A stretch of 64,000 nucleotides of DNA, taken from NCBI GenBank assembly GCA_027924645.1, contig BSBN01000187.1:15332001-15396000 (forward strand), in the 5' to 3' direction. Of the stretch, positions 31,912 to 42,882 are shown piece by piece. Below the pieces are notes generated by a model. That model was not told where the DNA came from, ran no database searches, and saw only the letters and a program-made list of their open reading frames with translations. How positions within the stretch are numbered: the stretch's first letter is position 1; the number at the start of each line of letters is the position of its first letter. Made by a program: the position numbers and the translations under genes. The stretch is from Cunninghamia lanceolata. Taxonomy: Eukaryota; Streptophyta; Pinopsida; Cupressales; Cupressaceae.

Positions 31912-32551
31912 TGTTGAGCAAAGAAAAAACAAATACTGACAAAAGAAAATGATTGAATCAAATATATAAACACAGAACCAATGCAAAAGAGAACAACAAA
32001 TTTTGTTAACGTGGTTCACCAAATGGCTACATCCACTTTGAGCATGCTTCACGTAAATAGCTGGTGAGTTGTAACTCACTGATTGTATGGCTTTCTTGAC
32101 AGTTGACCAAAAAAACTTTGACTAATGGCTAGCGGCTAATAGTTTCCTTCAACCAAGATGTCCATACCAACCATCGGCATGTTTTCGATTGGGAGTGTGG
32201 CACCGTACTATTTTCGACTAGCCGGTCATTTACAACGCACTGGTTGGTTAAGCTCTTCCCTTTGAGTAGGGGATAGATCTTTGTATTAAATCCAAAATCA
32301 ATAATTCTCATACAAATATATATGTAGCTATATCTATATCTACAATAGCTCATAATATATATTCTTCTCACTGCTATTCCTATAGCAAATACACTCCACT
32401 CCACAATGTCTAACAATAGCTGACTAAAAATAACCTCCAAAAGACACTAATTTTAACCTCATCGTGCGAAATGGCAGAGTCAAAATAGAAAAGAAGAAGC
32501 ATTACACAAAGTGAAGGATTGTACTGCATTAATAGAAGCATTACAGCAACA
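31912..32551 (-). repeat. 5' LTR of the copia element
   Basis: Plus-strand text TGTTGAGCAAAG to GCATTACAGCAACA, collinear with 15363-15779 except for an additional block at 32043-32266. It ends immediately before the AGAAC duplication. Confidence 0.9.
32036..32266. repeat. 217-bp block present in only one copia LTR, bounded by CTTTGAG direct repeats
   Basis: CTTTGAG occurs at 32036-32042 and 32260-32266; the other LTR has it once and no block. Either a small insertion with a 7-bp duplication occurred here, or the other LTR lost the block by recombination between short repeats. No inverted ends were found. Confidence 0.7.
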
Positions 32552-32556
32552 AGAAC
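32552..32556. repeat. Copia target-site duplication, right copy
   Basis: AGAAC, matching 15358-15362. Confidence 0.9.
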
Positions 32557-32822
32557 AACATCTTAGCCAGTCCATGAATGAAGGCAATGGAAAGCCCTTT
32601 AGGTAGTACACAACTGATAAGTTTAACTTAAGCAGGCCTTGTGTGAAGGACCAATTATGCTATATGTATTTTAAAGTTGAGGGCACAGATAATTGGTGCA
32701 TTAGTGATGCAGTAATTCATCACGAAGATGATGAAGATAAATTCCACTTCAATAAAAAGCTTCCAGAGAATGCCTGGAACATAATTGAATACCAGATAAG
32801 GATAGTGCACATGAGCATCTAA
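32557..32822 (+). pseudogene. ATS3: ATS3-like gene, remainder of exon 2
   Basis: Taken with 15233-15362 and one copy of AGAAC, the reading frame continues without a shift: 43 codons plus one base on the left, two bases plus 88 codons here, ending at TAA 32820-32822. Family marks include YTTDKF, RPCVKDQLCYMYFKV, GTDNWCISDAVI and FHFNKKLPENAW, corresponding to the PC....CY.Y....G.D.W and F.FN..LP...W pattern of ATS3 proteins. There is one in-frame stop (TAG, 32604-32606) where a Gln codon is plausible. The full product would be about 155 residues, slightly short for the family. No further exon was recognised downstream. Confidence 0.8.
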
Positions 32823-34987
32823 AGGTTAAATGAAAAATCAATCAATAGAGGGTAAGAACGGCTTTTTCTTAACTAGTTCTTCTATTAACAAATGAAATAG
32901 AAGAAAATCTTTTTAAATAATTGCTTATCAACTAGTAGAGGTGATAAAGGGTATTTAATCTTCTCGTATTGAAGTGAGAAAGGGTGTTTAATCTTATTGT
33001 ATTGGTGGTGTTTGTGTATTAATAATCTCTTTCCTTTGATACATGAATGGGACATTAAGCCTCTTAACTTTTGTTTGTTTGAAATAGTTGAAAGAGATAT
33101 TAAGCCTCTTAAGCTTTGTTTTTTGAAATAGTTGAAGACATCAGTTTCGATTGATTAATTTGTAAGTAATTTTTTTATGGTTCTTCCAGAAGCCTCTTAA
33201 GCTTTGTTAGTTCCTGCCTTTGGCGAGATTACTAATGCATCCCTTGGATGCAATTATTTCAATTCATTTAGCCAATAGGCATGCATGAACAAAAAATTTG
33301 AGCAAAATATTATAGTCTTTAATTTTTTTGGCTATTTTTATAATTTGATAAATACAATTTATCTGATTTGCTATTGGTTAACCCTATGAATAGTAAGGGT
33401 GAAAAATAGAATTATCTTTAAATTTAATTATATTATTAACATTTAATATTTAATGAATGTAAAAGTACAAGTACTCTGCAAAGACAGCTAGCTTGCATTG
33501 CAAGCTTCCCTTTGCTCGAGGAAACACGACTATTGTTGTATACATTTAATTAATGTATATCTGTTATTCCTTTGCATAACCGAGCACTACATATGCATGC
33601 ATAGGTGAAAGTTTTGTGTGGTTCCACCTAATTCTGACCAGCTTCTTTGTTATCTGTTGTTCCCTGTGACAATTACCAATCTCTTGAATTGAAATCAACT
33701 TTATTCTACTCTCATACCAGCAATAATGGTAGAAGAATGGTTTGATGTCTAGGGTTTGGTCTCCAGGGATGAATCTGGCATTCTTTCACCTTTTAACTTT
33801 ACTCGTAGGTAATAAATACTCTCATTAGTTTTATAATGCAACTAGTTTAAGGGAACTCTAAGGCTTTTAATAGACCAAGGTTTAGTGTTTTTTCTCTAGT
33901 TATATTCCATATTTTTGGAGTTTTTAAATCTAATGAGCTTCATTTGATCATGAAGGACAATATTCTTAGTAAAAAATTTATGTTTTTCCTTGAATGAAGT
34001 TTCCTTTTGTTGCTACCTTTTTACTACGCCTAAATGACTTCCCTTCTCTATCATTCCAAAATCCTATTGACTCCAAACACCCCGCATGGATTAAACTCCA
34101 CGCAAGAAATCTTCAACTTTTCAGGTTTGTCATGCCCATCCCATGTATGAATCGAAGACAACATAGACTACAGCATACAAAGCTTCCACCTCCGGAGTCT
34201 CACATTTGTGAGCCTTGTTACATGCAGGGCAGGGGGAGGGTGCTTCATCCTTGAAACCCTAACTGATAAATGAAAGCCCTAGTTGATAAATAAATCCACT
34301 CTTGTTTTATAAAAATCCTAAATATCTCTAGTATATCTTTGAATGCATTGAATTTTCTCTAGCTTCGAAAAAACAATTCCATTCCGAGCATGAATTGTCA
34401 AAAAGTATTCCTTCAAAAACCCTAAATCTAGAATTTGTATATAATTTATCATGAACACTAACACACAAAACCTTGTTTCAGAAAAGGAGTAAATCAGTAT
34501 TGGGGAAGCACCTCTGCATCAAAGGGTTGTTGAAGCTTTCTCTCTAGGGCAAAGATAATGCTATAGCACTCTGGGGGACAAACGTCAGTGCTCTCTCGCC
34601 TCTCTGGTAAGCCTTCCACGTGTGGTGTAGGAATCACTATCAGGTGAACATCAGCACCGCCTTTTACAAGGTTAGCATTTGTATCATCCTTGTCTGAAGA
34701 TGATTTGAAATTTTAATTACTTTTGTGTCTACTTCATTGATTTACCTCACGAAGGCTTCAACTTTTATGTCCGATTTTGCATGATCTTAGTGGTGGCGGC
34801 AGTTGTATATATATGATGACACATTTTAAAAAAAAAATTCAATTCTCTCTCTGGTATTTGTGAAATCCAATTCTATATATGCAAGTGTGTAAACACTATA
34901 AAGCATTGATTCTATTTAAGTGATAGCTATTCAGTGGTGGAGAAGAATCCATTGATGTGTCAAGGCTATTCTAAATTGTGGAAGAGA
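32823..34987. other. Spacer between the ATS3-like and transporter remnants
   Basis: Contains a local repeat of TTGAAATAGTTGAA (33076-33190) that recurs at about 38374-38440. The open stretch at 33994-34254 has no recognisable domain and sits in sequence with LTR-like flavour (CCCTAACTGATAAATGAAAG repeats). Nothing else is supportable. Confidence 0.45.
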
Positions 34988-35940
34988 ATGAAAGAGCAGA
35001 AATATTTAATGAATAAAACAACTATAGACATTATGGCCATGGAACAGGAAGTAACCATCTTTTCTACCCACAAGTCTGCACACAAAATTGACACTGGTAT
35101 ATAATTTTTTCCATTTCTTTTCTACTCACATTTCACTAAGTTGTCTCATCTTTTATAGACTGTTAAATTCCTAGATAGCTGTTATCATATATATGGTTTA
35201 TGTCATGTATTTTCTAAATAGAAATTTTCAATTTTTTTTTTGTTGTGATGGTTTTCAGATTCATGGCAAAAAGTGGAACTGATGTTAGTTACAAGTTTCA
35301 ACTATGTGTACATTTTGGGATATTCAAACCTCATTTTAGTGCCTCTAAGATCAGTCTGGGGAATTATTGGCATGGTTGTTTTAGATGCTTTCTCACTCTA
35401 TGAAATTTACTGCTTGCAAATTTGTCTATTAAAGATGGCCAATGCTTTATCAGATACAGAGATTTAGTTGGTCATGTATTTGGTGAGTACTTAAACATCA
35501 CCCTTGTAATATAGATTATATACATAGCTATGTGACTTGTTTCCTCTGCAATTGATTGAAAAATTGAGATAAATTTTATAAATCATTTGTTTAATCTCAG
35601 TCTGATGGGACTTGGTAAATTTTATGATTCCAATGCAGTTGAGTATCATGTCAATTATATATCTTAACTAATCTAAACATTTTTTTCAATAATAGTATTT
35701 GAACACATAATAGATGTTATTTTAATTTCATAAGACGAACTTCATATTTAACCAGCTTCCTTCAATGATTTTGGAACACTTAGAACTGCATGCTATTTTC
35801 TACAAAACTGGTAGTGGTGGGATTGTATATTATTTACCATGTAGGGAAGAAAATGTACTATATAACCTGGGCTATACAGTTTGCACATTTCATACTCTAC
35901 AATATGGGATTCCTACTACTTTCTGGGAGAGCTCTTAAGG
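34988..35940 (+). pseudogene. Proline/amino-acid transporter (AAAP family, ProT-like), first three exons only
   Basis: Exon 1 (34988-35096) ends HKIDT plus one base. Exon 2 (35259-35482, after TTTTCAG) begins DSWQKVELMLVTSFNYVYIL and includes GYSNLILVPL, then after a frameshift RFIRYRDLVGHVFG-like text. Exon 3 (from 35845, after ATGTAG) reads GKKMYYITWAIQFAHFILYN and GFLLLSGRALK, ending near 35940 at a GTACTC donor. The pattern DSWQ.V...T.FN..Y.LGYS....VPLG and RRMYYLTW is that of plant proline transporters, which carry proline and related solutes across the plasma membrane with protons. Splice phases fit at both junctions. The remaining transmembrane exons are missing and exon 2 is frameshifted. 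Confidence 0.75.
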
Positions 35941-36029
35941 TACTCCATTTTGGTAGAATGATACATCACATCATGTTTACTCAAAGTAGATTGAAGGCTT
36001 GTTCAATAAATCCTGGAAATTTCTAAATT

Positions 36030-36606
36030 TTACTATGATTTTTTCCACCTTGTCCATGGTTCCACATTTTGCATACATTTCTACCACAACATATGACAAA
36101 ATTCATCTATCCTTCATGCTTTGATGGATGTCCATACCCTATTCCAAAGCTCCCATTTTGGCATAGGCAGGGAGAATGCTAGAAAAGGTTGTGGAGTATG
36201 GCTTTACACCTGCCAATTGCATTTGCTTGAAAATTTCTAAAGTCTTCTCAAAAAGTTCAATTTGTTCATATCCTGCAATCATTACACTCCATGAGATCAC
36301 ATTTATTTGAGGCATTTTGTCAAACAATTCACGTGCTTTGTCTATGTTCCCACATTTTGCATACATGTCTACCAGGACAGTTGCCACTACAACATCTGAC
36401 AAAGTTTCTCTATCCTTTATGCTTTGATAGATTTCTATACACTGTTGCAAAGCTCCCATTTTGGTACAAGATGGGGGGATGATGGAAAAGGTTGTAGAAT
36501 TTGGTATGGATAGATTGACCATCCAACATTCTCCTACCCAATCATGTAACAATGCCAACAATAGTATCCATGTCTGCAAATTCTTTATATGTTGAATGAA
36601 AGACAT
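36030..36606 (-). pseudogene. PPR protein fragment (PLS type)
   Basis: The minus-strand frame gives about four PPR units: CTKMGALQQCIEIYQSIKD, LVDMYAKCGNIDKARELFDK, NVISWSVMIAGYEQ, FKQMQLAGVKPYSTTFSSIL. It continues past a stop into a unit with MYAKCGTMDK near 36050-36090. No start context, organelle-targeting segment or DYW end is present, so this is an isolated fragment. It belongs to the same PPR family as the array at 19.3-20.3 kb but points the other way. Confidence 0.8.
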
Positions 36607-36609
36607 GTA

Positions 36610-38939
36610 TTAGCTTAAACACTTAAATTTCATTATCATAGGTAATGTCCCAAATGTGCATCTAAACTATTATAAATGCTTGACATACTGTCTATCATCT
36701 ATAGGCATTAGAATCTCTATTTATATCCTTTTCAGGTCACAGTAGTTTGATTGTGTGGCAAATTTTTAATTCTCTCTCCACTTCTACACTAGAAACATAC
36801 AAGATTTTGTTTCATGAAAGGCCAATATTCTTAGCTATAATAAACTATTATGGTAGCTAATGGAAACTAGTTGAAGCATATAAAAACCATTATTCTCTTT
36901 TTGGCACTAACACTTAGAAGAAGAAGAAGTAAAATGCTCAATTTATGCAATTAAATTCCACTACAAGGTTTGTAAGCTCAAGAATTTGCAATATAAACTA
37001 GTGAGTTTTACTTGTCTGTTATCAGTTAAACACTTTATAGAGGATCATGTGTGAGCATACACTATTTGCAGGTCTTTTATAATAGCTAATTTGTTATTAG
37101 TTAAACACTTGTTACAGGACTATGTATGAACACACACTATTTGTAAATCTTTTATAAGGCAAAATTAGATACAATTTGAAATTGGATTGTTATCTTGTGA
37201 TGTGAATTTATGGAACCATGTTGTTATTATTGCTATTGATGTTTGCGAAGAAAATTACAATACTTGTAATTTTGACTTTAAATATGTATGGCATCCAAGT
37301 CTTATAGGAATTTATGTAGAAATTCCTTTAGAATCATTGTTAACAAAAATCCCATAAAATTCATGATGAAAGTTGGAATTGAACAAGTGGACATTGCTTT
37401 ATCTACTCCAACAAACTTGTCCTTATCATCCATGGTCCATGAACATTCTTGGGTAATAAATTTTTTATTTAGTAATGTATATGGATTATTATTTGCTTTG
37501 TTGTAATGCATATGGACTGTGGTTTGTTTTGTCTTACAACATGCATACAGACTTAACTTGCTAGATGCTATTTTTTTTCTGTGGGGATATACTATGTATG
37601 CTTACAACATAGATATAGAACAAAAGGACCTAAGTCCATAGGTGGATGTGCATGGCCAATTGGAACTTTGAGACTTAAGCACATTTTGGGAGTTCAAGCT
37701 CACTCTAATTTACTTGTAAATCACTTTATGGCTTGGTAGCTCATTTCATTGCAATACCATAAGAAAATGCCTTTTTGTATACAATGTCTTTCTTCCTCAT
37801 AAGAAGGGACCTGGAGTATTAAGAATTACATGTATTCAGGTGTTCTTAAGTACATGTTTGAACATTTGTCCCTAGTTAAGCATATAAACGAGTGCATTCA
37901 TTCTATTTAAAATGCATTGTTGCTTTTTAAAAAATTCTACTATTGCCTTTTCTATCGAATAAGAATTTGTGCATATGACAAAGCCATATAAACTGAAGAA
38001 ACCAGGCGGATAAACTGGAAGTATCCAAGATTCCATTGCACATATTTTCATCTTGTTTCACTAGTTAGTTTTCTATGCTTTTTGCTTTGTGCATTGCATA
38101 TCTTTTGACTTTTCAATTATATGAGCATTATTCTTCACAATTCTCTATTTGATGATTTGCAGATGAAATTAGATATACGAATTCATTACTTGCACTAACT
38201 GTTCACATGTCATCAGGTTTTGCCTTTTCATAAAATTATTTCTTAAATGGATTTTCTAGACCAGCTCACTTCACTATTCCATTTTTTACCTTCACTCAAC
38301 TTTTGTTCCTTGATGATAAATTACAACAACATTTAAAATGTAGAGTCAGGAACCTAACACAATGTGTCTCTTGTTTGAAATAGTTGAAGACATCGATTTC
38401 GAATGATTAATTTGTAAGTAATTTTTTATGGTTCTTCTAGGTATAGAAAAGATCTTGTTAAATTTGCTTGTTTAAAAGCACATATTTAATCTGATCTAAA
38501 ATATAGAAAAAAATATTACAAGATATTCTATTTGAGAAAGTCTTTATGAGTTAAAAATTAGCACAGTAAAAAAAATTCTATTGTATAAAACTTAATTGTT
38601 CATCCATTTAATAAGAAAAAAGTTCCTTTAACCCTTAAGCATGTGGGGATATTAATTGGCATATTGAAAGTAGCTATACACATTCCATGAATCATGGAAA
38701 AATAAAAACTAGTGCTTTAAAACATGGGTGGAAATAGAGAAAACCTAGAATAGCACCAATTTTTTAATTAGAAGTAGAAAACTATTGAACATGGAAAATA
38801 TATAGTTCAGTTATCCAACACTCAATGCAAAGGAAAATAACCTTTCCCTAATGTTAATTGAGGCTAATCCAATAAAATGCCTACAACTTGACATAAATTA
38901 ATCTAGTGAAATCAAGAATGCTTCTTGTAATTGTGTGAT
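36610..38939. other. AT-rich spacer
   Basis: No recognised gene. Short open frames at 37288-37511 on both strands show no motif. A 67-bp segment at 38374-38440 (GAAATAGTTGAAGACATC, then GATTAATTTGTAAGTAATTT) repeats text at 33123-33188. Confidence 0.5.
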
Positions 38940-39365
38940 GGTTTGTTAAATAAATGTATTAGATTATACTCTATGACCCATCATCAAGATGAAAAGAACA
39001 AATGGTAGATTGAAGATCAATTTGGCTTCTGAAATAAAAGAGATAAAGAGATGGTGGTACAAAATGCACAAGGGTCAAGAAGAGGAAGAAGAAAAGTTTA
39101 GATAAATGAATGAGACTTCATTTTAGTAATAGCTATAAATACACATGTAAATTCTATTATTATTAATTTTCATGTTTATATTAAAAATTATACTATATCT
39201 CATTCAATTACATGTTCTTTTCTTTCTTTTTTGTCCCATATTTTTCTATTATGCCTCCTCTTTGCCCCTTCTGTTTAGTAATTAAAATTGGTATGCAATC
39301 TACCATTTATTTTTAGAGTCTTGATGATGGATCATGGAGTATGATCCAAAATGTTATTATAAAAA
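38940..39365. mobile_element. Foldback/MITE-like element with long imperfect inverted repeats
   Basis: 38962-39023 pairs with 39283-39347 in inverted orientation (CCATCATCAAGA and AAATGGTAGATTG against CAATCTACCATTT and TCTTGATGATGG). Weaker complementarity continues inward (TGAATGAGA against TCTCATTCA), giving arms of about 170 bp around a short AT loop. It is non-coding. The class is uncertain; a transcript would fold into a long hairpin. Confidence 0.6.
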
Positions 39366-39389
39366 TATTCTCACATGGTTACATCTAAA

Positions 39390-40930
39390 AGCATTTTTTA
39401 GATTTAAATAAGCAGAAAAATGCTCTTCTCTTAATGCACACATAGAAAGATCAAATATGAGAACTTGAATAGGCATAAAACATCAATTATTACATTATTA
39501 AGGCTAGAAAATACAATTTCAGTTCTTAATACATTTAGCATAGAAAAATATATAAATGAATTAAACCTCCTTATATATTTTAATCTACTATGAGGCTCCT
39601 CTTAGACTTTTGGAAAGCTAGTGACACACTCTCCTCTTAAAAAATGTCACCTCACCTATTCTAGATGTTAATTCTATCTTTTCATTTTATATGAGTTGCC
39701 TCTAAATTTATGTAAATCTAGTTTAAAACATAAAAAACAAACATTCCACCTACAAAAGGATCTTTTTTCTACTTCACAAAACACCTTCCTACTAGCCTAT
39801 CAAATGATGACAAAGGAAAACTTTTCTAAAATTTATCTTCATCTACCACACATTTGCACATGCTCACCTAGTCTTGGATACTATCCTTTTCTTTCCTTTT
39901 CCCTTGTAAAAGTCTCCTCTCTACTTCCCACCTACAAAAAAATACCTTTTTGTATCCTTTTCCAAGTACCTTATTGTTGCTCTCTCACATAATGGCAAAA
40001 TAAGGCTTTTCTAAATATAGTCCTATTTTCTCATAAAATCTCTTCTTCCCTATATGCTACTACACATATAGGATAACATCCACTCCTCTTGTTACTTTGG
40101 AAAGTGCCTACCTTTTTCTCTATAATGTGAGGAAAAAAATAGAGATTTCTTTCTGTACAAACTCTTATATATTGTAGGCACTTTTGCATCCTTCTACCAA
40201 ATGTGTAGTTATACAGGCCCAAGAAATGCTTCAAAAACCAACAAAATCCTACTCAAAATAAATTTGGATTCTTGAATGACGTGACTAGGTGCTAAGGAGG
40301 ATAGTTGTTTTGGAAGAGAAAAAAATGTTATATTTTATTCTCTCCTCACATCACCCCACAAGGAGCCAAAATTGCAAAAAAAAGATACAATATAAACTAA
40401 AGGTATATGCATGTAAGTAATGCAAATTAAGATGATCCTAAGATGCCCCTACATGAAAAAGGTAGGGCTTAGTAAACCAAACACCAAATTAAATCATTTT
40501 ATTCTAAGAAAACTAGATCTAGAGAGAAGAATTAGGACTTCGATAGTGATTGAGCTTGCCAATAGTTGAGTAAAAAAGAGATAATAACCTTGTACAACAA
40601 TCTAGAAATATAATTATTGATGGTGGTAGTAAACTTTATCATTAATATTTTTACCAAGAAAGAGGTGGTTGCAAACCAAACTTGTGAATCATGACATCAA
40701 TAAAAAGCTCTCGAATACTCAAGATAGATTGCAAGTTAGAATTGGTAATCTTGAATATCCATTTATGGACCAACTATGTGGTCCAATATTTAGGGGTCCA
40801 ACCACTTGAGATTGTAGCTTTTAGAGAAAGCTCATACATGGAACAATGATTGACCAATTTAATGAATGAATCAACCAACTCAAAGTATTTCCAAATTTTT
40901 AATTATTTATAGCAATCTTGAGACAATCTA
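39390..40930 (+). repeat. Dispersed repeat copy B (uninterrupted)
   Basis: Matches copy A (4110-5459 plus 11270-11436) along its whole length. It shows the unfilled LINE site ATTGGTAAT at 40741-40749, followed by 17 bases (CTTGAATATCCATTTAT) that copy A lacks. No coding potential was seen. Confidence 0.85.
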
Positions 40931-41259
40931 AGGTAGGAGCACCTAGGCATACATGTGATCAACATCACACAAAAACATTTTTAACTTTGTTTGGTTTCTA
41001 TTGATTCTATTTTGGTTTATGTCCTCTACAAGGCAAGCAATCATTGAGTTATCTGGACTACCATAAAATATGTCAAAGTCCATATTCTATCTTATATCCT
41101 TTGCACCACTACAAAACTATGCACATGGGATGCACATGGCTATCACAATATGGCTGGAGAAAGTAGACGATAAAGCATACTTGTCCTATGAATTTTTTTG
41201 ATGCAAGCCTCACTCCTTTGGGATGGTAGTAGGTTGACAATCTTCATAGGAATGTTGCT
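40931..41259. other. Short spacer
   Basis: Between repeat copy B and the copia remnant. Nothing recognised. Confidence 0.4.
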
Positions 41260-41598
41260 AATATAGTGACATTCCATCTACTAGATAGAGACAGAAAAAT
41301 AAAATAGAAAAAAAGCACACAGCACAGAGCTACAACACTTAGAAAAATTAAAGTTGCTCAATTAATTTCTATCATGCATAAATGATTACAAAATACCTTA
41401 TAATATAGAGGTTCTAAAATTACAATAATTCTCTAAAATTAACATGCATATTACATGCAAATTTATTAAACTCTAACTCTAAAAATAATTGACATGCAAA
41501 ATTATTCTATTCTCTTCCTTCTACATACTAAACTAAAACTAAACTAAAAAACTAATTTTTATGTTTTATTTTTGGAGAAATTACTCCACATTCTAACA
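41260..41598 (-). repeat. 3' LTR of the second copia element
   Basis: On the minus strand the LTR starts TGTTAGAATGTGGAG at 41598, preceded by a polypurine tract (AAGGGGGAG, 41599-41608). A TATATTATAAGG promoter candidate lies near 41395-41406. The far end (near GCAACA, about 41262) is a guess because the partner LTR is not in view. Confidence 0.6.
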
Positions 41599-41605
41599 CT
41601 CCCCC

Positions 41606-42882
41606 TTAATTTCTATCACTAACTACTTCAGCATTTAGAATGCCCAAATTATGTCTTAGATGCTCAAAATTCTCCTTGGCTAATGCCTTTGTGAATATAT
41701 CTTCCAACTGGTCTTCAAATCTACAAAACTCCAAATGGATTTCTCCATTATTTACTAACTCTCTGATGAAATGATATCTCACATCAATGTACTTGCTCCT
41801 CTTGTGAAAACATGATTTTTTGACAATACAATTGTTGATTTGTTGTCACAAAATATTGGTGTTGACTCCTCTTGTGCTTGCAATAAATCTGTCAATACTC
41901 TCCTCATGCAAATTGCTTGACATGCTACTAATGTGGCTGCTACATACTCTGCTTCAGCTGATGAAAGTGTCACAATGGGTTTCTTTTTTGATGCCCATGA
42001 GACCACACCTATTCCAAAATGAAAAACATATCCAGAAGTACTCTTCCTATCATCAATGCTACCTACAAAATCACTATCAATATAACCAATCAAACCAAAA
42101 TCATTAGTTGTGCAATATAAAATTCCATATTTTATTGTTCCTGCCACATATCTCAATATCCTCTTTCCAACTTGCTAATGTGAGTCTTTTGGTGACTCCA
42201 TGAATCTTGTGATTAAGTTGACCCCATACATGATAACTAGTCTTGTAGCTGTAAAATATATCAAACTACCAATTAGTCTTTTGAATGTTGTAGAATCAAC
42301 ATTAGGCCCTTTGTCCTCTTTACTAATTTTAGTCCTTGTAGCAACTAGTGTAAGTGCTAAATTACAATTCACCATATTAAAACTCCTTAACACATCCTTT
42401 GCATATTTAGTTTGACAAATAAAAATTCCCTTATCTGATTGTTCAACTTCAATGCTTAAAAAATACTATATTAACCCCAAATCTGTCATCTCAAATTCTT
42501 TCGTCATTGTCGATTTAAATGTGTCCACAGAAAAATAAGCTGTGAAAATCAAATCATCAACATACAAGCACACAATCAATATCTAGCCTTCTTTGTTGAT
42601 TTTTGTGTTTAAAGTGGGCTCTCTACTGCTTCTAATGAACCCATTGTTTGTCATGTATGAAACAATTCTTCTATACCATGCTCTTGGTGCTTGCTTGAGA
42701 CCATAGAGAGTGTTCTTCAATCTATAGACTTTTTCTTCATGTACATGCACTTCATAACCTGGTGATTGTTTCACATACACTAGTTCATCTAAGAAACCAT
42801 TCAAGAAAGCTGATTTGACATCAATTTGATATACTTTCCAATTATTTTGAGCAACTATGGCTAAAACCATTCTAATAGTATT
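41606..42882 (-). pseudogene. Copia reverse transcriptase and RNase H, 3' part of pol, lightly damaged
   Basis: From 42882 the minus-strand frame reads [34 protein letters not shown] and the intact catalytic CLYVDDLIF near 42545-42565. It continues through the RT thumb (RLIGSLIYFTATR) and copia RNase H (DRKSTSGYVFHFG, VTLSSAEAEYVA). After a frameshift near 41810 it carries the usual C-terminus (YIDVRYHFIREL, EDIFTKAL) to a TAA at 41606-41608 that touches the polypurine tract. Only about three stops occur in 370 codons. The upstream part of pol is cut off exactly where Tat element 1 begins. Confidence 0.9.

Larger units (their letters stand above)
15363..32551 (-). mobile_element. Ty1/copia element inserted in the ATS3-like exon, enlarged by nested insertions
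   Basis: Two related LTRs face each other with TG...CA ends and a 5-bp duplication. The right LTR (31912-32551) is the 5' LTR, because a tRNA-iMet-type primer site follows it on the minus strand. The left LTR (15363-15779) is the 3' LTR, because a purine tract (ACAAGTGGGAGAT) precedes it. Only gag and part of protease remain next to the 5' LTR. Integrase, reverse transcriptase and RNase H were not found. The 14 kb between holds unrelated material (PPR sequences, a small inverted-repeat element, a Sirevirus-like element and another LTR-like piece). Confidence 0.85.

Noticed and set aside
33994..34254. 86-codon frame with several Cys
   Set aside because: No recognisable fold and no conserved start context; the flanks look like noncoding repeat.
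37288..37511. Overlapping open frames on both strands
   Set aside because: Short and without motifs; not continuous with the transporter exons upstream.
4110..40930. Copies A and B as two LTRs of one giant element
   Set aside because: Neither copy has TG...CA ends, a primer site or a polypurine tract beside it, and no flanking duplication was found, so a dispersed repeat is the simpler reading.
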